From: Pleionea litopenaei
Lineage (GTDB): Bacteria; Pseudomonadota; Gammaproteobacteria; Enterobacterales; Kangiellaceae
Reading direction: 5' to 3'
DNA length: 64,000 bases
Assembly (NCBI RefSeq): GCF_031198435.1
Contig: NZ_CP133548.1
Span: 1,116,001-1,180,000, forward strand
The position numbers and the translations under genes were made by a program. A model generated the notes under the pieces. The model was not told where the DNA came from. It saw nothing but the letters and a program-made list of their open reading frames with translations, and did no database searches. This document shows positions 37,294 to 46,789 of this stretch, one piece after another (the first letter of the stretch is position 1; every line of letters begins with the position of its first letter).

Positions 37294-38498
37294 TAGTGTG
37301 AACTTTGATAGAGATTGTTTTTTAACAAACTTCTAGCCACTAAATTTTTATGAACTTCATCCGGACCATCATAAATTCGGGCGGCTCGTTCATGTCGAAA
37401 GAAGAAAGCAATGATAGTGTCATCGGTCATACCTAGTGCGCCAAGTGTTTGAAGACTACGATCGAGAACTTTCTGCAAGACATTCGCAGTAAAATACTTA
37501 ATCATCGAGACTTGTGTTTTTGCTTTCATAAAACCCAGCCGCTCAATTTGCTCTGCAGTCTTTAATACCAAACATCTAGCAGCTTCAATTTCGGCAGCCG
37601 ATTCAGCGATCCAATTTTGAATCGTTTGCATATCACCTAAATTATGACGGTTTGATACTTGTCGTTTATTGGCATAATCGATCATTATATTCAAAGCTCT
37701 TCGACAAATTCCTAGCCAGCGCATGCAATGATGAATTCGACCAGGCCCAAGTCGAGTTTGAGCGAGCGCAAAACCCTCACCCACGCCGCCTAACAGAGCA
37801 TTTTTAGGTACTTTACAGTCACTGAACTCAACTTCTGAATGACTGAAATAGCCTGAGCCAGGCTCCCCCATAACCGAAATATTTCGAATAATTTTAAAAC
37901 CAGGCGTTGATTTAGGAACAATAAACATACTTGCTCTCTGATGCTTTGCTGCATCTTCGTCAGTAACGGCCATGACAATACAAACATCGGCACCGTCAGC
38001 GCTCGAGGTAAACCACTTTCGTCCATTAATCACCCATTGATCACTCACTAACTCAGCACGGGTTTTTAACAATGTGGGGTTTGATCCAGCCGTGTCTGGT
38101 TCGGTCATTGCAAAACAACTGCGAATGCTTCCTTCGATGAGCGGCTGTAACCACGTTTGCTGCTGCTCTGTTGAACCAAAATGTGCCAATAGCTCCATAT
38201 TGCCAGCATCAGGAGCCTGACAACCAAAAACATAATGGCCAATCGGCGTTTGACCAAGCACTTCAGAAAGCCTTCCAAGTGCTTCAAGAGATTGGCAAGT
38301 ACCCCCCACGCTCTCAGGCATATGAGGCGCCCAAAGTCCTTGCCGCTTTACTGTCTCTCTTAATTCAGCTAAACGCGATTCGACCGAAGCAAAGTCGGCA
38401 TGTATGATTTCTTGCTCTATCGGTATCAATTGCTCTTTAACAAATTGATCCGCCCATTGAAGCTGTTGATTAAATTCGGTTAACTTATCTTTACTCAT
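37293..38498 (-). CDS. Acyl-CoA dehydrogenase
   Basis: 401 residues of the FAD-dependent acyl-CoA dehydrogenase fold: CFAMTEPDTAGSNPTLLKT (FAD/substrate binding) and WFTSSADGAD in the first half, the C-terminal helical domain with LGALGMTDDT and the ending RIYDGPDEVHKNLVARSLL. This is the branch that accompanies phosphotransferase genes (LvaC, ACAD10/11 dehydrogenase domains). First gene of the operon ACAD-tetR-kinase/SDR. Substrate unknown; with the kinase it may eliminate phosphate from a 4-phospho-acyl-CoA. Confidence 0.92.
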   Translation of the reverse strand: MSKDKLTEFNQQLQWADQFVKEQLIPIEQEIIHADFASVESRLAELRETVKRQGLWAPHMPESVGGTCQSLEALGRLSEVLGQTPIGHYVFGCQAPDAGNMELLAHFGSTEQQQTWLQPLIEGSIRSCFAMTEPDTAGSNPTLLKTRAELVSDQWVINGRKWFTSSADGADVCIVMAVTDEDAAKHQRASMFIVPKSTPGFKIIRNISVMGEPGSGYFSHSEVEFSDCKVPKNALLGGVGEGFALAQTRLGPGRIHHCMRWLGICRRALNIMIDYANKRQVSNRHNLGDMQTIQNWIAESAAEIEAARCLVLKTAEQIERLGFMKAKTQVSMIKYFTANVLQKVLDRSLQTLGALGMTDDTIIAFFFRHERAARIYDGPDEVHKNLVARSLLKNNLYQSSH

Positions 38499-38666
38499 GG
38501 CCCACTCACTTTCGATGCGTTTTTTGAGTTCACTTTTATTCGACTGATTCTTTTCGACTGACTGTTATTCGACAGACACTTTCTACCTTACTAATTCTGT
38601 TTACGACTATCTGTTATTACGTTTCAGATACGCTACTTATCACCACCCTGCTACATTCAACTTTGG

Positions 38667-39365
38667 CTATAGAACCGTGACTAATTCATTATTCCCTTCA
38701 ATTCTCTCAGGCAACCAATTCACCCGACCTAAAGTCCATTCTTTTTGATCAATCAAAATCTCTGTGATACTGGCGTTTCTAAGCTTCAAAGCGCTATCAA
38801 GGAGTTGTTCTAAATTGAGTTGTTGCAGGTGTTGAATAACGCTAGCAATGACACCGCCTGAGGTAACCAATAAAATCGTTGTATTGGCTTGAGAAGAACC
38901 TTGATGGCACGACGATGTTAGCAACTCTAACCCTTGAATGATGCGAGCTTTAAACTGCTTAAACGATTCAAACGGACACTGCTCATCGGCATGCCATCGA
39001 GTGATCAATTGTTTAAGTACGTAAGGGAACGACTCTCTCGTTACCTCACTTAGCTCGATCGACTGACGCGTCTCTGTTCGAAAAACACTGGCTCCGTAAT
39101 GTCGGATAAGTTGCGCACTGTCGAGTTCATTCAACCATGGCATACATTGATAAGTAAGATCGTCACCTAAGCGATCGAGCAACTGCTCTGCCGTTTGGCG
39201 CTGTCTTTTAAGCGAACCACTGGCAATAATGTCAGGGATCTCACCTGACTCATACATGGCGTCGGCCACCCTGCGCGCCTGCAAAAAGCCATTCGGTGAT
39301 AGGTGATCATAGTCAGCATGCCCAAACTGAGCTTGCCCATGGCGCATAAGTAAAATTTTAATCAT
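38667..39365 (-). CDS. Histidine phosphatase family protein
   Basis: About 232 residues from the ATG at 39365; a GTG at 39383 is an alternative. The catalytic RHG is seen near the start (KILLMRHGQAQFG), with a later TSGGVIASVI carrying the usual second-His region in altered form (Ser-Gly-Gly rather than His-Gly). The cofactor-dependent phosphoglycerate mutase/phosphatase fold fits. Such genes often sit beside acyl-CoA dehydrogenase and kinase genes, so it may dephosphorylate a pathway intermediate (inference). Confidence 0.82.
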   Translation of the reverse strand: MIKILLMRHGQAQFGHADYDHLSPNGFLQARRVADAMYESGEIPDIIASGSLKRQRQTAEQLLDRLGDDLTYQCMPWLNELDSAQLIRHYGASVFRTETRQSIELSEVTRESFPYVLKQLITRWHADEQCPFESFKQFKARIIQGLELLTSSCHQGSSQANTTILLVTSGGVIASVIQHLQQLNLEQLLDSALKLRNASITEILIDQKEWTLGRVNWLPERIEGNNELVTVL

Positions 39366-39533
39366 TTTGATATCCGCAAGCACAGTAAAACACGATCTTC
39401 GTCGCTACGTCTCTATACGTCTAAGTTCTTCGCTTTAAATTCCAACCACCCCATTCTAAATTCCAAGTGCTGTCTAATCGCTAACGTCTCGACACTCAAT
39501 AACCTAACTCGCTTTATGAACTCCTGTCAATAT

Positions 39534-39547
39534 CGAACGGTCGTTCG
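39534..39547. promoter_or_regulatory. TetR-type palindrome in a divergent promoter region
   Basis: CGAACGGTCGTTCG has 6-bp arms (CGAACG/CGTTCG) around a 2-base centre, the size and style of TetR-family operators. It lies 52 bases upstream of the SDR start at 39599, between weak promoter-like boxes. The TetR protein encoded nearby is the obvious candidate. Confidence 0.55.
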
Positions 39548-39598
39548 TTTTATTTTCAGTTAATTTGGTTTACTATGTCGAAAACAGGAGACTTAGCC

Positions 39599-40480
39599 AT
39601 GCTAGAGCGCTTTAAACATCGACGTGTATTGATTACAGGGGGAGGCTCCGGGCTCGGTGCAGCCCTGGTAAAACAGTTTCTAAAACTAAGGTGGCAGGTA
39701 TGGATTGCCGATATCGACCTTGATCGTGCGCAGCGTTTTATCGACTCTTTAACCGAATCAAAAGACTACTCTGCTGATTTCCTGACTCAAGCGGTTAAGC
39801 TATCTCACTGCGATATTTCTGACATCCATTCTTTTCAACAGCTACAGTCGGAAGTAGAAAACACTTGGGGCAACCTTGACGTATTAATCAACAATGCAGG
39901 AATTGCTTCATCTGGATTATTAGAAGACACGACACCTGAGCAATGGAACAGAACGCTTGGAGTAAACTTAACCGGCGTCTACCACGGGTGTTATCTATTT
40001 GCTCCGCTGCTATCGCGAGATGGTCCTAGTCACATGGTTAACGTCGCTTCTTTTGCCGGTATCGCCCTTGCTCCCGCAATGCTCTCGTACAATGTGAGTA
40101 AAGCCGGGGTTATCGCACTCAGCGAAAGCCTAAAAATGGAGCTTTGCGTTCAAAATATTAGTGTTTCAGTGGCCTGCCCGGCTTTCTTCGAAACCAACTT
40201 GGTATCCTCTATGTCTGGCACGCCAGAGGCGATAAAAGCTCAAGTCAACAAATGGATGAAAGCATCGAAAGTCAATGCCGACCAAGTTGCCGAACAAATC
40301 GTTAAATCAATTGATGCCAATAAATTCATGACCATTGCACACGATTACGCTCGTAAACTACACTGGCTAAAACGTTTCTTCCCTAACTTTTATTATCGTA
40401 AGGTGATGGCCAAGATGCCTTCAATGGTTGCTCGCCTCAAAAGCAAACATACACCGTCATCAAATTCATCAAACTCATAA
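39599..40480 (+). CDS. Short-chain dehydrogenase/reductase
   Basis: About 293 residues from the ATG at 39599, which has CAGGAG eight bases upstream; a frame starting at 39575 would place that ribosome site inside the gene. NAD(P) binding is shown by TGGGSGLGA, then NNAG, and the catalytic Ser (VASFAG), Tyr-x-x-x-Lys (YNVSKAG). The C-terminal tail is basic and ends in a Ser-rich stretch. It overlaps no neighbour but is 9 bases from the next gene, so the two form an operon, divergent from the histidine phosphatase. Confidence 0.88.
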   Translation: MLERFKHRRVLITGGGSGLGAALVKQFLKLRWQVWIADIDLDRAQRFIDSLTESKDYSADFLTQAVKLSHCDISDIHSFQQLQSEVENTWGNLDVLINNAGIASSGLLEDTTPEQWNRTLGVNLTGVYHGCYLFAPLLSRDGPSHMVNVASFAGIALAPAMLSYNVSKAGVIALSESLKMELCVQNISVSVACPAFFETNLVSSMSGTPEAIKAQVNKWMKASKVNADQVAEQIVKSIDANKFMTIAHDYARKLHWLKRFFPNFYYRKVMAKMPSMVARLKSKHTPSSNSSNS

Positions 40481-40489
40481 GGGTAAACC

Positions 40490-41548
40490 ATGTCAAACAT
40501 CTTAATATATGGCGCCAACGGCTACACCGGACAACTCATCGTCGATACCGCCCACAAGCAGCAACTTCAATTCACTATCGCTGGTCGTAATGCTACGGCA
40601 ATCGAACAGTTAGCCAACCATTACCAATGTCCGAGCTTAGCGTTTGACTTGTCAAATCATGAAGTTTTGACCAACCATCTAAAAGCATTCGACATGGTGA
40701 TTCACTGTGCAGGCCCCTTTTCTGCTACGGCGGAACCTATGATGCAAGCCTGTCTCGCCAGCCAAACTCACTACTTGGATATCACGGGAGAAATCCAAGT
40801 ATTTGAACGCGCGCAACAACTCAACCAGCGCGCCAAAGACGCAGGAATTGTTCTATGCCCGGGCGTTGGCTTTGACGTCATACCGACCGACTGTATTGCA
40901 AGTCAATTAAAAGAAAAACTTCCCGATGCGACGCACCTTAAGCTGGGTTTCGACTCTGGAAGTGGACTTAGCCCTGGCACCGCAAAAACAAGCATTGAGG
41001 GCCTCGGACAAGGCGGTAAGATCCGTAAAAATAAACAGATCGTTCAAGTTCCTTTGGCGTATCGATGTGAAACCATCGACTTTGGAAATGGCGAGAAAAA
41101 TGCAATGACAATACCATGGGGTGATGTGTCGACTGCCTATCACTCTACCGGTATCCCTAACATTGAGGTATTTATTCCAATCTCACCTCGTCGCGCCAAA
41201 AGTCTCCGACGCTTGAACTGGGTTCGCTGGGTTCTAGGATTATCACCGGTGCAAAACTATTTGAAAAAGAAAATCGCTAAAAGCTCAAAAGGTCCTAATG
41301 AAGAACAACGAGCAAAACTTGAAACCTATGTCTGGGGAGAAGTTAGAAACGCTGCCGGAAAAACAGTTACCGCTCGAATCAAAACCGCGAATGGCTACGA
41401 ATTGACTCACCTCGGTGCCGTCGAAGTCGCTAAGTTTCTAACGGATTATCAAGGCAATGGCGGTGCATTTACGCCGTCAAAGCTGATCGATTCTCACTTA
41501 GTGGAGCGCTTAGAAGGCAGTTCTGAGGTCTCGTTCGAGTATTCTTAA
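40490..41548 (+). CDS. Saccharopine dehydrogenase-family NAD(P)-binding reductase
   Basis: 352 residues with an N-terminal Rossmann fold (ILIYGANGYTGQLIVD, then IAGRN) and the family's CPGVGFDVIPTDC segment near residue 125. Related proteins are trans-acting enoyl reductases or lipid-modifying reductases rather than true saccharopine dehydrogenases. It follows the SDR gene closely on the same strand. Substrate unknown; lipid or acyl-chain reduction fits the surroundings. Confidence 0.85.
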   Translation: MSNILIYGANGYTGQLIVDTAHKQQLQFTIAGRNATAIEQLANHYQCPSLAFDLSNHEVLTNHLKAFDMVIHCAGPFSATAEPMMQACLASQTHYLDITGEIQVFERAQQLNQRAKDAGIVLCPGVGFDVIPTDCIASQLKEKLPDATHLKLGFDSGSGLSPGTAKTSIEGLGQGGKIRKNKQIVQVPLAYRCETIDFGNGEKNAMTIPWGDVSTAYHSTGIPNIEVFIPISPRRAKSLRRLNWVRWVLGLSPVQNYLKKKIAKSSKGPNEEQRAKLETYVWGEVRNAAGKTVTARIKTANGYELTHLGAVEVAKFLTDYQGNGGAFTPSKLIDSHLVERLEGSSEVSFEYS

Positions 41549-41644
41549 CGGATAAATTCATATAATCTAACAAAATAACAATTAACCTAACGCCCAAGTT
41601 TGGGCAATATAATTCTAATAACCGTTAAATTTTTGGGAGTATAA

Positions 41645-43567
41645 ATGAGTATCCTAGGTTCAAACAATCGATTAGAGGGACACCGGAGCCCCATAATTAA
41701 AACCGTTGCAGCGGTTTCTTTGGCACTCTTGATCAGTGCTTGTGACAAAGCGGAGACTCAATCGACGTCGCCACAACCGTCGCCGCAACAAACGACTGCC
41801 GCCAATGACAATCAAGCATCACCGAATCAAGCAGAAGCGCAAAAAAGTGAATTAACCGAGTCAGAAAAAGCCAATGAACTCTTTGAAGAAATGTTCATGG
41901 CGGCGGTTATGCGCAGCCCTATGTACCAATCGTATTTAGGCATCAAACAAGATCAAGACAAATGGGATGATATGAGTGAGCAACGAGCACTCGACGATCT
42001 TAACATTAGCAAAGAAAATCTTAAAAAGCTGCGAGAATTAAATTTCGCTGCTCTAGACTCGCAAACTCAGTTGAGCTATCGACTACTCGAGCAGCAACTC
42101 GAAGATGAAATCAAAGATTTTAAATGGCGTCATTACAACTACCCGGTTAACCAAATGTTTGGCCTACACTCAGGCGTTGTTTCTTTGATGATCAATCAAC
42201 ATCGTATTGGCGATGTTACTGATGCAGAGGCATATATCGCTCGACTCAACGGACTCCCTAAACTGTTCAGCCAGTTGTCAGATAATTTAACTCTACGCGC
42301 AGACAAAGGTATTCTAGCACCTAAGTTTGTTTATCCTTATGTTATTGATGACAGTAAAAATATTATTTCTGGCGCGCCATTTGACGACGGAGAAGCCAGT
42401 CCCCTACTTCAAGATTTCTCAAGTAAACTCGACCAACTAGAACTGACGGCAGAACAGCGAGCAGCGCTAGATAAAGCAGCTAACGAAGCTTTGGTTCAGT
42501 CGGTTAAGCCAGCTTACCAGAGTTTAATTTCTACCTTAGAAAAGCTCTCAGATAAAGCCAATGATAAAGACGGTGTGTGGAAGTTTCCTGAAGGTGAAGC
42601 CTTTTACAACCGAGCGCTACAAAATACGACCACGACCGACATGACAGCAAACGACATTCATGAAGTTGGCTTATCAGAAGTTAAAAGAATCCACGATGAA
42701 ATGCGTGTAATTATGAATAAAGTTGGCTTCAAGGGTACCTTGCAAGAGTTTTTTGTTCATATGCGTAACAGCCAGGAGTTTGTTTATGCTAATGACGAAC
42801 AAGGTCGCAAAAAGTACTTAGATGAAGCCACAGCCCTAATCGATAATATGAAAACCCGCTTGGACGAATTGTTCATAACCAAACCAAAAGCGGATCTGAT
42901 CGTCAAAGCGGTGGAACCTTTCCGTGAAAAATCAGCAGGAAAGGCCTTTTATCAACAACCGTCAATGGACGGTACTCGACCAGGTATTTACTACGCAAAC
43001 CTCTACGATATGGAAGCCATGCCAACCTATCAGATGGAAGCCTTGGCGTACCATGAAGGTATACCAGGACATCACATGCAAATCGCCATAGCACAAGAGT
43101 TAAAAAACGTACCCAAATTTAGAAAGTTTGGCCGTTACACGGCTTACACTGAAGGCTGGGGACTTTATAGCGAATTAGTACCCAAAGAAATTGGACTCTA
43201 TCAAGATCCCTATTCTGACTTTGGTCGTCTTGCTATGGAACTATGGCGAGCGTGTCGTTTGGTTGTCGACACGGGTATTCATGCAAAGAAATGGACTCGT
43301 GAAGAAGGCATTGAATTCTATGTAAACAATACGCCTAATGCTAAATCCGACGCGGTAAAAATGGTTGAGCGACACATTGTCATGCCATCTCAAGCGACCG
43401 CGTACAAAATTGGTATGCTCAAAATTGTTCAGCTTCGTGAAAAAGCGAAAAAAGCGATGGGCGATAAGTTCGACATCCGAGAATTCCATGACGTTGTATT
43501 AGCCAATGGACCAGTACCACTTACCGTTCTAGAAGATTTTGTTGATCAATACATTGCCAGCAAATAA
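41645..43567 (+). CDS. DUF885 family lipoprotein metallopeptidase
   Basis: 640 residues with the lipobox LLISAC (Cys33), a Gln/Pro/Ser-rich linker, then the DUF885 domain with the zinc motif HEGIPGHH (470-477) and TEGWGLYSE (about 502-510) supplying the third ligand glutamate. Such proteins are M32-like-fold carboxy- or oligopeptidases in the periplasm. GGGAG precedes the ATG. A strong terminator follows, shared with the convergent map gene. Confidence 0.9.
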   Translation: MSILGSNNRLEGHRSPIIKTVAAVSLALLISACDKAETQSTSPQPSPQQTTAANDNQASPNQAEAQKSELTESEKANELFEEMFMAAVMRSPMYQSYLGIKQDQDKWDDMSEQRALDDLNISKENLKKLRELNFAALDSQTQLSYRLLEQQLEDEIKDFKWRHYNYPVNQMFGLHSGVVSLMINQHRIGDVTDAEAYIARLNGLPKLFSQLSDNLTLRADKGILAPKFVYPYVIDDSKNIISGAPFDDGEASPLLQDFSSKLDQLELTAEQRAALDKAANEALVQSVKPAYQSLISTLEKLSDKANDKDGVWKFPEGEAFYNRALQNTTTTDMTANDIHEVGLSEVKRIHDEMRVIMNKVGFKGTLQEFFVHMRNSQEFVYANDEQGRKKYLDEATALIDNMKTRLDELFITKPKADLIVKAVEPFREKSAGKAFYQQPSMDGTRPGIYYANLYDMEAMPTYQMEALAYHEGIPGHHMQIAIAQELKNVPKFRKFGRYTAYTEGWGLYSELVPKEIGLYQDPYSDFGRLAMELWRACRLVVDTGIHAKKWTREEGIEFYVNNTPNAKSDAVKMVERHIVMPSQATAYKIGMLKIVQLREKAKKAMGDKFDIREFHDVVLANGPVPLTVLEDFVDQYIASK

Positions 43568-43585
43568 TCATTCTCTGGTTTGTTA

Positions 43586-43612
43586 AAAAAAGCCCGCGAT
43601 GCGGGCTTTTTT
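43586..43612. terminator. Bidirectional terminator between DUF885 and map genes
   Basis: AAAAAAGCCCGC (43586-43597) pairs with GCGGGCTTTTTT (43601-43612), a perfect 12-bp stem with a 3-base loop, A- and T-runs on both sides. Confidence 0.93.
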
Positions 43613-43624
43613 ATTTATCACGAA

Positions 43625-44371
43625 TCAAACTTTCGTCAATATTTGGGGCGGATCTTTGCTGATAACCATAGTATGTTCAAACTGAGCCGAACGATTTCCT
43701 TTGCGCGTTGTTAATGTCCACCCATCACTGGCCGTTACCGTGCTAGTACATCGTGTCGATAAAAATGGTTCAATGGTAATGACCATATTATTTTCTAATT
43801 TGCGCTTGTCTCGTTTGTCATAATAGTTAGGTATCGTTTCAGGATACTCATGCAATGAACGTCCTATTCCATGGCTGGCTAAATCACGTAATGTTTTGTA
43901 ACCTGACTTCTTTGCGACCTGCTCAATTGCGCGACCAATTTCATTAATGGGTACGCCTGCTCGAGCAATATTCATCGCTTCTTTCAACGCGGCTTTGGTT
44001 GTGTCTATTAGATGTTTGTGGGCAGCGTTAACCGGTTCAATTAAAAATGTATAACCCGTATCACCAAAAAATCCATTTCGTTCTGCGGAAACATCGATAT
44101 TCACGATGTCTCCGGCACAAATTTTCCGCTTGCCGGGAATTCCATGCGCTGCCTCTTCATTCACACTGATGCAGGTGGTTCCCGGAAAGTTATACATCAC
44201 TTGTGGCGCAGAGCGAGCACCGTGTCGAAGCAAAAAATCTGCGCCGATATTATCCAGCTCTGAGGTTGTCATACCTACTTTTATTGATTCTCCCATGTGC
44301 TGAACACACTTTGCGACAATGCTTCCAATTTGCTGCATCTCATGAAGCTCTTGCGGCGTTTTAATAATCAA
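43625..44371 (-). CDS. map: Type I methionine aminopeptidase
   Basis: 248 residues that fit MetAP type I. Metal ligands can be followed: the Asp of VNIDVSAE, the Asp of FFGDTGYTF, the His of SHGIGRSLHEYP, the Glu of TIEPFLST and the Glu of AQFEHTMVI. The second last motif lacks the usual Ser/Phe pattern slightly but is complete. It would remove N-terminal methionine. There is no rpsB neighbour, so this may be a second, stand-alone copy. AAGGAG precedes the ATG. Confidence 0.93.
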   Translation of the reverse strand: MIIKTPQELHEMQQIGSIVAKCVQHMGESIKVGMTTSELDNIGADFLLRHGARSAPQVMYNFPGTTCISVNEEAAHGIPGKRKICAGDIVNIDVSAERNGFFGDTGYTFLIEPVNAAHKHLIDTTKAALKEAMNIARAGVPINEIGRAIEQVAKKSGYKTLRDLASHGIGRSLHEYPETIPNYYDKRDKRKLENNMVITIEPFLSTRCTSTVTASDGWTLTTRKGNRSAQFEHTMVISKDPPQILTKV

Positions 44372-44401
44372 AGAAACTCCTTATTATTGTCATTCAGTTG
44401 C

Positions 44402-45502
44402 TTAATTATTTTCGTCAGCTGCGCCATATATTGCGGTTACCACTTCACCTTTAGCATTAATGTAACCACGATACATTCCTGGCGTGTTAAAAGAAAAAAT
44501 AGGTTCTCCGGTGCTAGACATTCCAACGATGCCACCTTCCCCATTCATGTTCTTCAACTTTTCTTGAATAACTTCGTCCGCCGCTTGTTGTAGCGATATC
44601 TTTTTATACAGCACCCGAGCACAAATATCATGCGCAACAGCTGCACGGATAAAGAACTCACCATGACCGGTTGCGGATATTGCACAGGCCTTATTATCAG
44701 CATAAGTGCCTGCGCCAATAATGGGTGAGTCACCGATACGCCCAAACTTTTTGTTGGTCATCCCACCGGTTGATGTTCCAGCCGCTAAATCACCAAATTG
44801 ATCCAATGCCACAGCACCAACGGTTCCGAATTTTTTATCATCTGGCCAATCGCTAGAGTTCGATGTTTGAGACAACTTATTGCCCTCATCTTCAGACAGT
44901 TGCGAGGCATCTGGATCGGTTTTGAGCACATCTTGTAATTGCAACCATCGTCTTTCCGTGTAAAAGTATTTAGGATCGACTAAATCAAATCCCTGTTGCA
45001 CTGCGAACTCTTGTGCTCGTTCACCACTGAGCATTACATGACTAGATTTTTCCATAACTTCTGCCGCTAGCAGAATGGGATTTTTAATTCTAGAGACACC
45101 AGTAATGGCACCTGCATTAAGATCACTGCCGCGCATAATAGACGCATCCAACTCATTGGTTTCATGATGAGTGTAGACAGCACCTTTTCCAGCATTAAAC
45201 AGTTCAGAGTCTTCCATAATAACAATTGCTGCTTGCACGGCTTCAACACTCGACTTGCCTTGTTTTAACAAGGCATACCCGGTCTTCAACGCTTGTTCTA
45301 GCTTCTGGTGATACGCTTTTTCGAGTTCAGGGGTCATCTTACTTTTTAGAATAGTCCCAGCACCACCATGAATCGCAATCGCAATGGTTTTATTCTTGTC
45401 AGTCACATTATTGTTGTCAGTCGCGTTCTCTGCATGACTCATAAGCACTCCGCCGATTGCAAAACTTATCAATAGCTTTCTTAGTACCCTAAACTTTCTC
45501 AT
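44402..45502 (-). CDS. Exported isoaspartyl peptidase / plant-type asparaginase
   Basis: About 366 residues from ATG 45502, with AGGAGG right upstream and a 4-base ATGA overlap with the MAPEG gene; a longer frame to 45583 would bury that site. A signal peptide (KLLISFAIGGVLMSHA) precedes an Ntn-hydrolase. The autocleavage Thr is in KKFGTVGAVALD, with GTSTGGMTNKKFGRIGDSPIIGAGTYAD and GHGEFFIR completing the active site. The precursor cleaves itself before the Thr into alpha and beta chains. It would split isoaspartyl dipeptides or asparagine. Confidence 0.92.
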   Translation of the reverse strand: MRKFRVLRKLLISFAIGGVLMSHAENATDNNNVTDKNKTIAIAIHGGAGTILKSKMTPELEKAYHQKLEQALKTGYALLKQGKSSVEAVQAAIVIMEDSELFNAGKGAVYTHHETNELDASIMRGSDLNAGAITGVSRIKNPILLAAEVMEKSSHVMLSGERAQEFAVQQGFDLVDPKYFYTERRWLQLQDVLKTDPDASQLSEDEGNKLSQTSNSSDWPDDKKFGTVGAVALDQFGDLAAGTSTGGMTNKKFGRIGDSPIIGAGTYADNKACAISATGHGEFFIRAAVAHDICARVLYKKISLQQAADEVIQEKLKNMNGEGGIVGMSSTGEPIFSFNTPGMYRGYINAKGEVVTAIYGAADENN

Positions 45503-45900
45503 ACCTGGCCTCCTAGAAAAAACAACGATAAGTTTGCGATGGATAAAACAAGAATCGATACCCAAGTGAACAAGGTTCCCCAAAACCGTCCGAAGGATAC
45601 ACCCGGGTTACTTCCTAGGCCCTGAGCATGCAACGCACGACCAATTACCAGTAACATTCCCATGGCGTGAGCAAGATAAGTATTACCTTGATTCGACTCA
45701 AAAATAGCCAGCAAAAGTAACGCAATTGGAATGTATTCAATCGCATTCGAATGAACACGAATGGCACGCTCTAAAGACTTTTCGCTACCACTGCCAATGC
45801 CAATTTTAAAACGGCGTCGTTGCCGAACAACTTGAAACGCCAAGACCAAAACCAATAAACCACACAAAGAGGCATAAAGCCCGGTAATCGGAAAACCCAT
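45499..45900 (-). CDS. MAPEG family membrane protein
   Basis: 133 residues with four membrane segments and the MAPEG features RAIRVHSNAIEYIPIALLLLAIFE and RALHAQGLG. Bacterial members are glutathione-transferase-like or of unknown use; no substrate can be named. Its stop codon overlaps the asparaginase-like start (ATGA), so the two genes are translated in a coupled way. Confidence 0.87.
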   Translation of the reverse strand: MGFPITGLYASLCGLLVLVLAFQVVRQRRRFKIGIGSGSEKSLERAIRVHSNAIEYIPIALLLLAIFESNQGNTYLAHAMGMLLVIGRALHAQGLGSNPGVSFGRFWGTLFTWVSILVLSIANLSLFFLGGQV

Positions 45901-45940
45901 AGCAAATCCCCAAGTATTAAAACAACTGAGTATACGACTT

Positions 45941-45969
45941 AAGTCAATAAAGTTAAACTCTGCTATAAT
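45941..45969 (+). promoter_or_regulatory. Extended -10 promoter for the PepSY gene
   Basis: TGCTATAAT ends at 45969: a perfect TATAAT (45964-45969) with the extended TGn element. The -35 position, 17 bases earlier (AAGTCA), is weak, as is usual for extended -10 promoters. The start codon is 32 bases downstream. Confidence 0.65.
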
Positions 45970-46000
45970 CCTCGCAAAAAATGACTAAAGAATAACGAAT

Positions 46001-46717
46001 ATGGCTAAACCTATTGTTTGGATGCGCAAGCTTCACAAATGGATCGGATTGATTATCGGAATTCAAGTATTCTTATGGATTCTGGGTGGCACCGTCATGA
46101 GTATTTTGCCACTCGATCAAGTTCACGGAGATCACCTCCATAAGCCAGTAAAGCAGCTAGCCATCACTTCACAACAGCGACAAGCAGCCGGAGCCATTTT
46201 AAATACGCTAGACGCCCCTATTGTGGCCTACCAAGTCAAATCAGTCTTTAATCGCCCATTACTTGTTGTCAATACTGAATCTTCGCCCTCATTAGTGTTT
46301 GACCTCAATCATTCAAAACCAATAAATGGTATGACAGAGCAAGAAATTTCTTTGAACGCAATGAGCATATACACTGGCGATGGAAAGATCTCAGCAGTGT
46401 CTTTAATTAATGAAAGAACGTCGGAATACAAAAAGTCATTACCAGCGTGGCAGGTGACTTTTGATGATTCTACTGCGACGGCATTTTACTTTAACCCTCA
46501 TACCGGTGAGTTAAACTCCGTTCGAAACCGACAATGGCGAGTATTTGATTTTTTCTGGATGTTGCACATAATGGATTATCAAGAACGAGAAAACTTCAAC
46601 CACCCATTATTAATTATCTGTGCCTTAATTGCATTGCTTCTTACGCTGAGTGGCGTGTACCTGCTGGTCAAAGTTTTTTCTAAACGAGACTTCTCTTGGC
46701 TAACTAAAAAGCGCTAG
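46001..46717 (+). CDS. PepSY-TM-like membrane protein
   Basis: 238 residues with an N-terminal membrane helix (WIGLIIGIQVFLWILGGTVMS), a periplasmic part holding a PepSY-like unit (AWQVTFDDSTATAFYFNPHTGEL), the conserved RVFDFFWMLHIMDY segment and a C-terminal helix (ICALIALLLTLSGVYLL). This is the layout of PepSY-TM proteins, often linked to iron-siderophore uptake or redox. No partner gene is beside it, so the role is open. Driven by an extended -10 promoter. Confidence 0.85.
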   Translation: MAKPIVWMRKLHKWIGLIIGIQVFLWILGGTVMSILPLDQVHGDHLHKPVKQLAITSQQRQAAGAILNTLDAPIVAYQVKSVFNRPLLVVNTESSPSLVFDLNHSKPINGMTEQEISLNAMSIYTGDGKISAVSLINERTSEYKKSLPAWQVTFDDSTATAFYFNPHTGELNSVRNRQWRVFDFFWMLHIMDYQERENFNHPLLIICALIALLLTLSGVYLLVKVFSKRDFSWLTKKR

Positions 46718-46743
46718 TCAAAAAATGAGTTGCGGTCCTATTC

Positions 46744-46782
46744 ATAGAGATAGTTCACAGAGATAGTTTACAGAGATAGTTA
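46744..46782. repeat. 13-bp tandem repeat, three copies
   Basis: Units at 46744, 46757 and 46770 read ATAGAGATAGTTC, ACAGAGATAGTTT and ACAGAGATAGTTA. It fills the short gap between two convergent genes where a terminator would be expected, and none is seen. Confidence 0.8.
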
Positions 46783-46789
46783 AGAAAAT

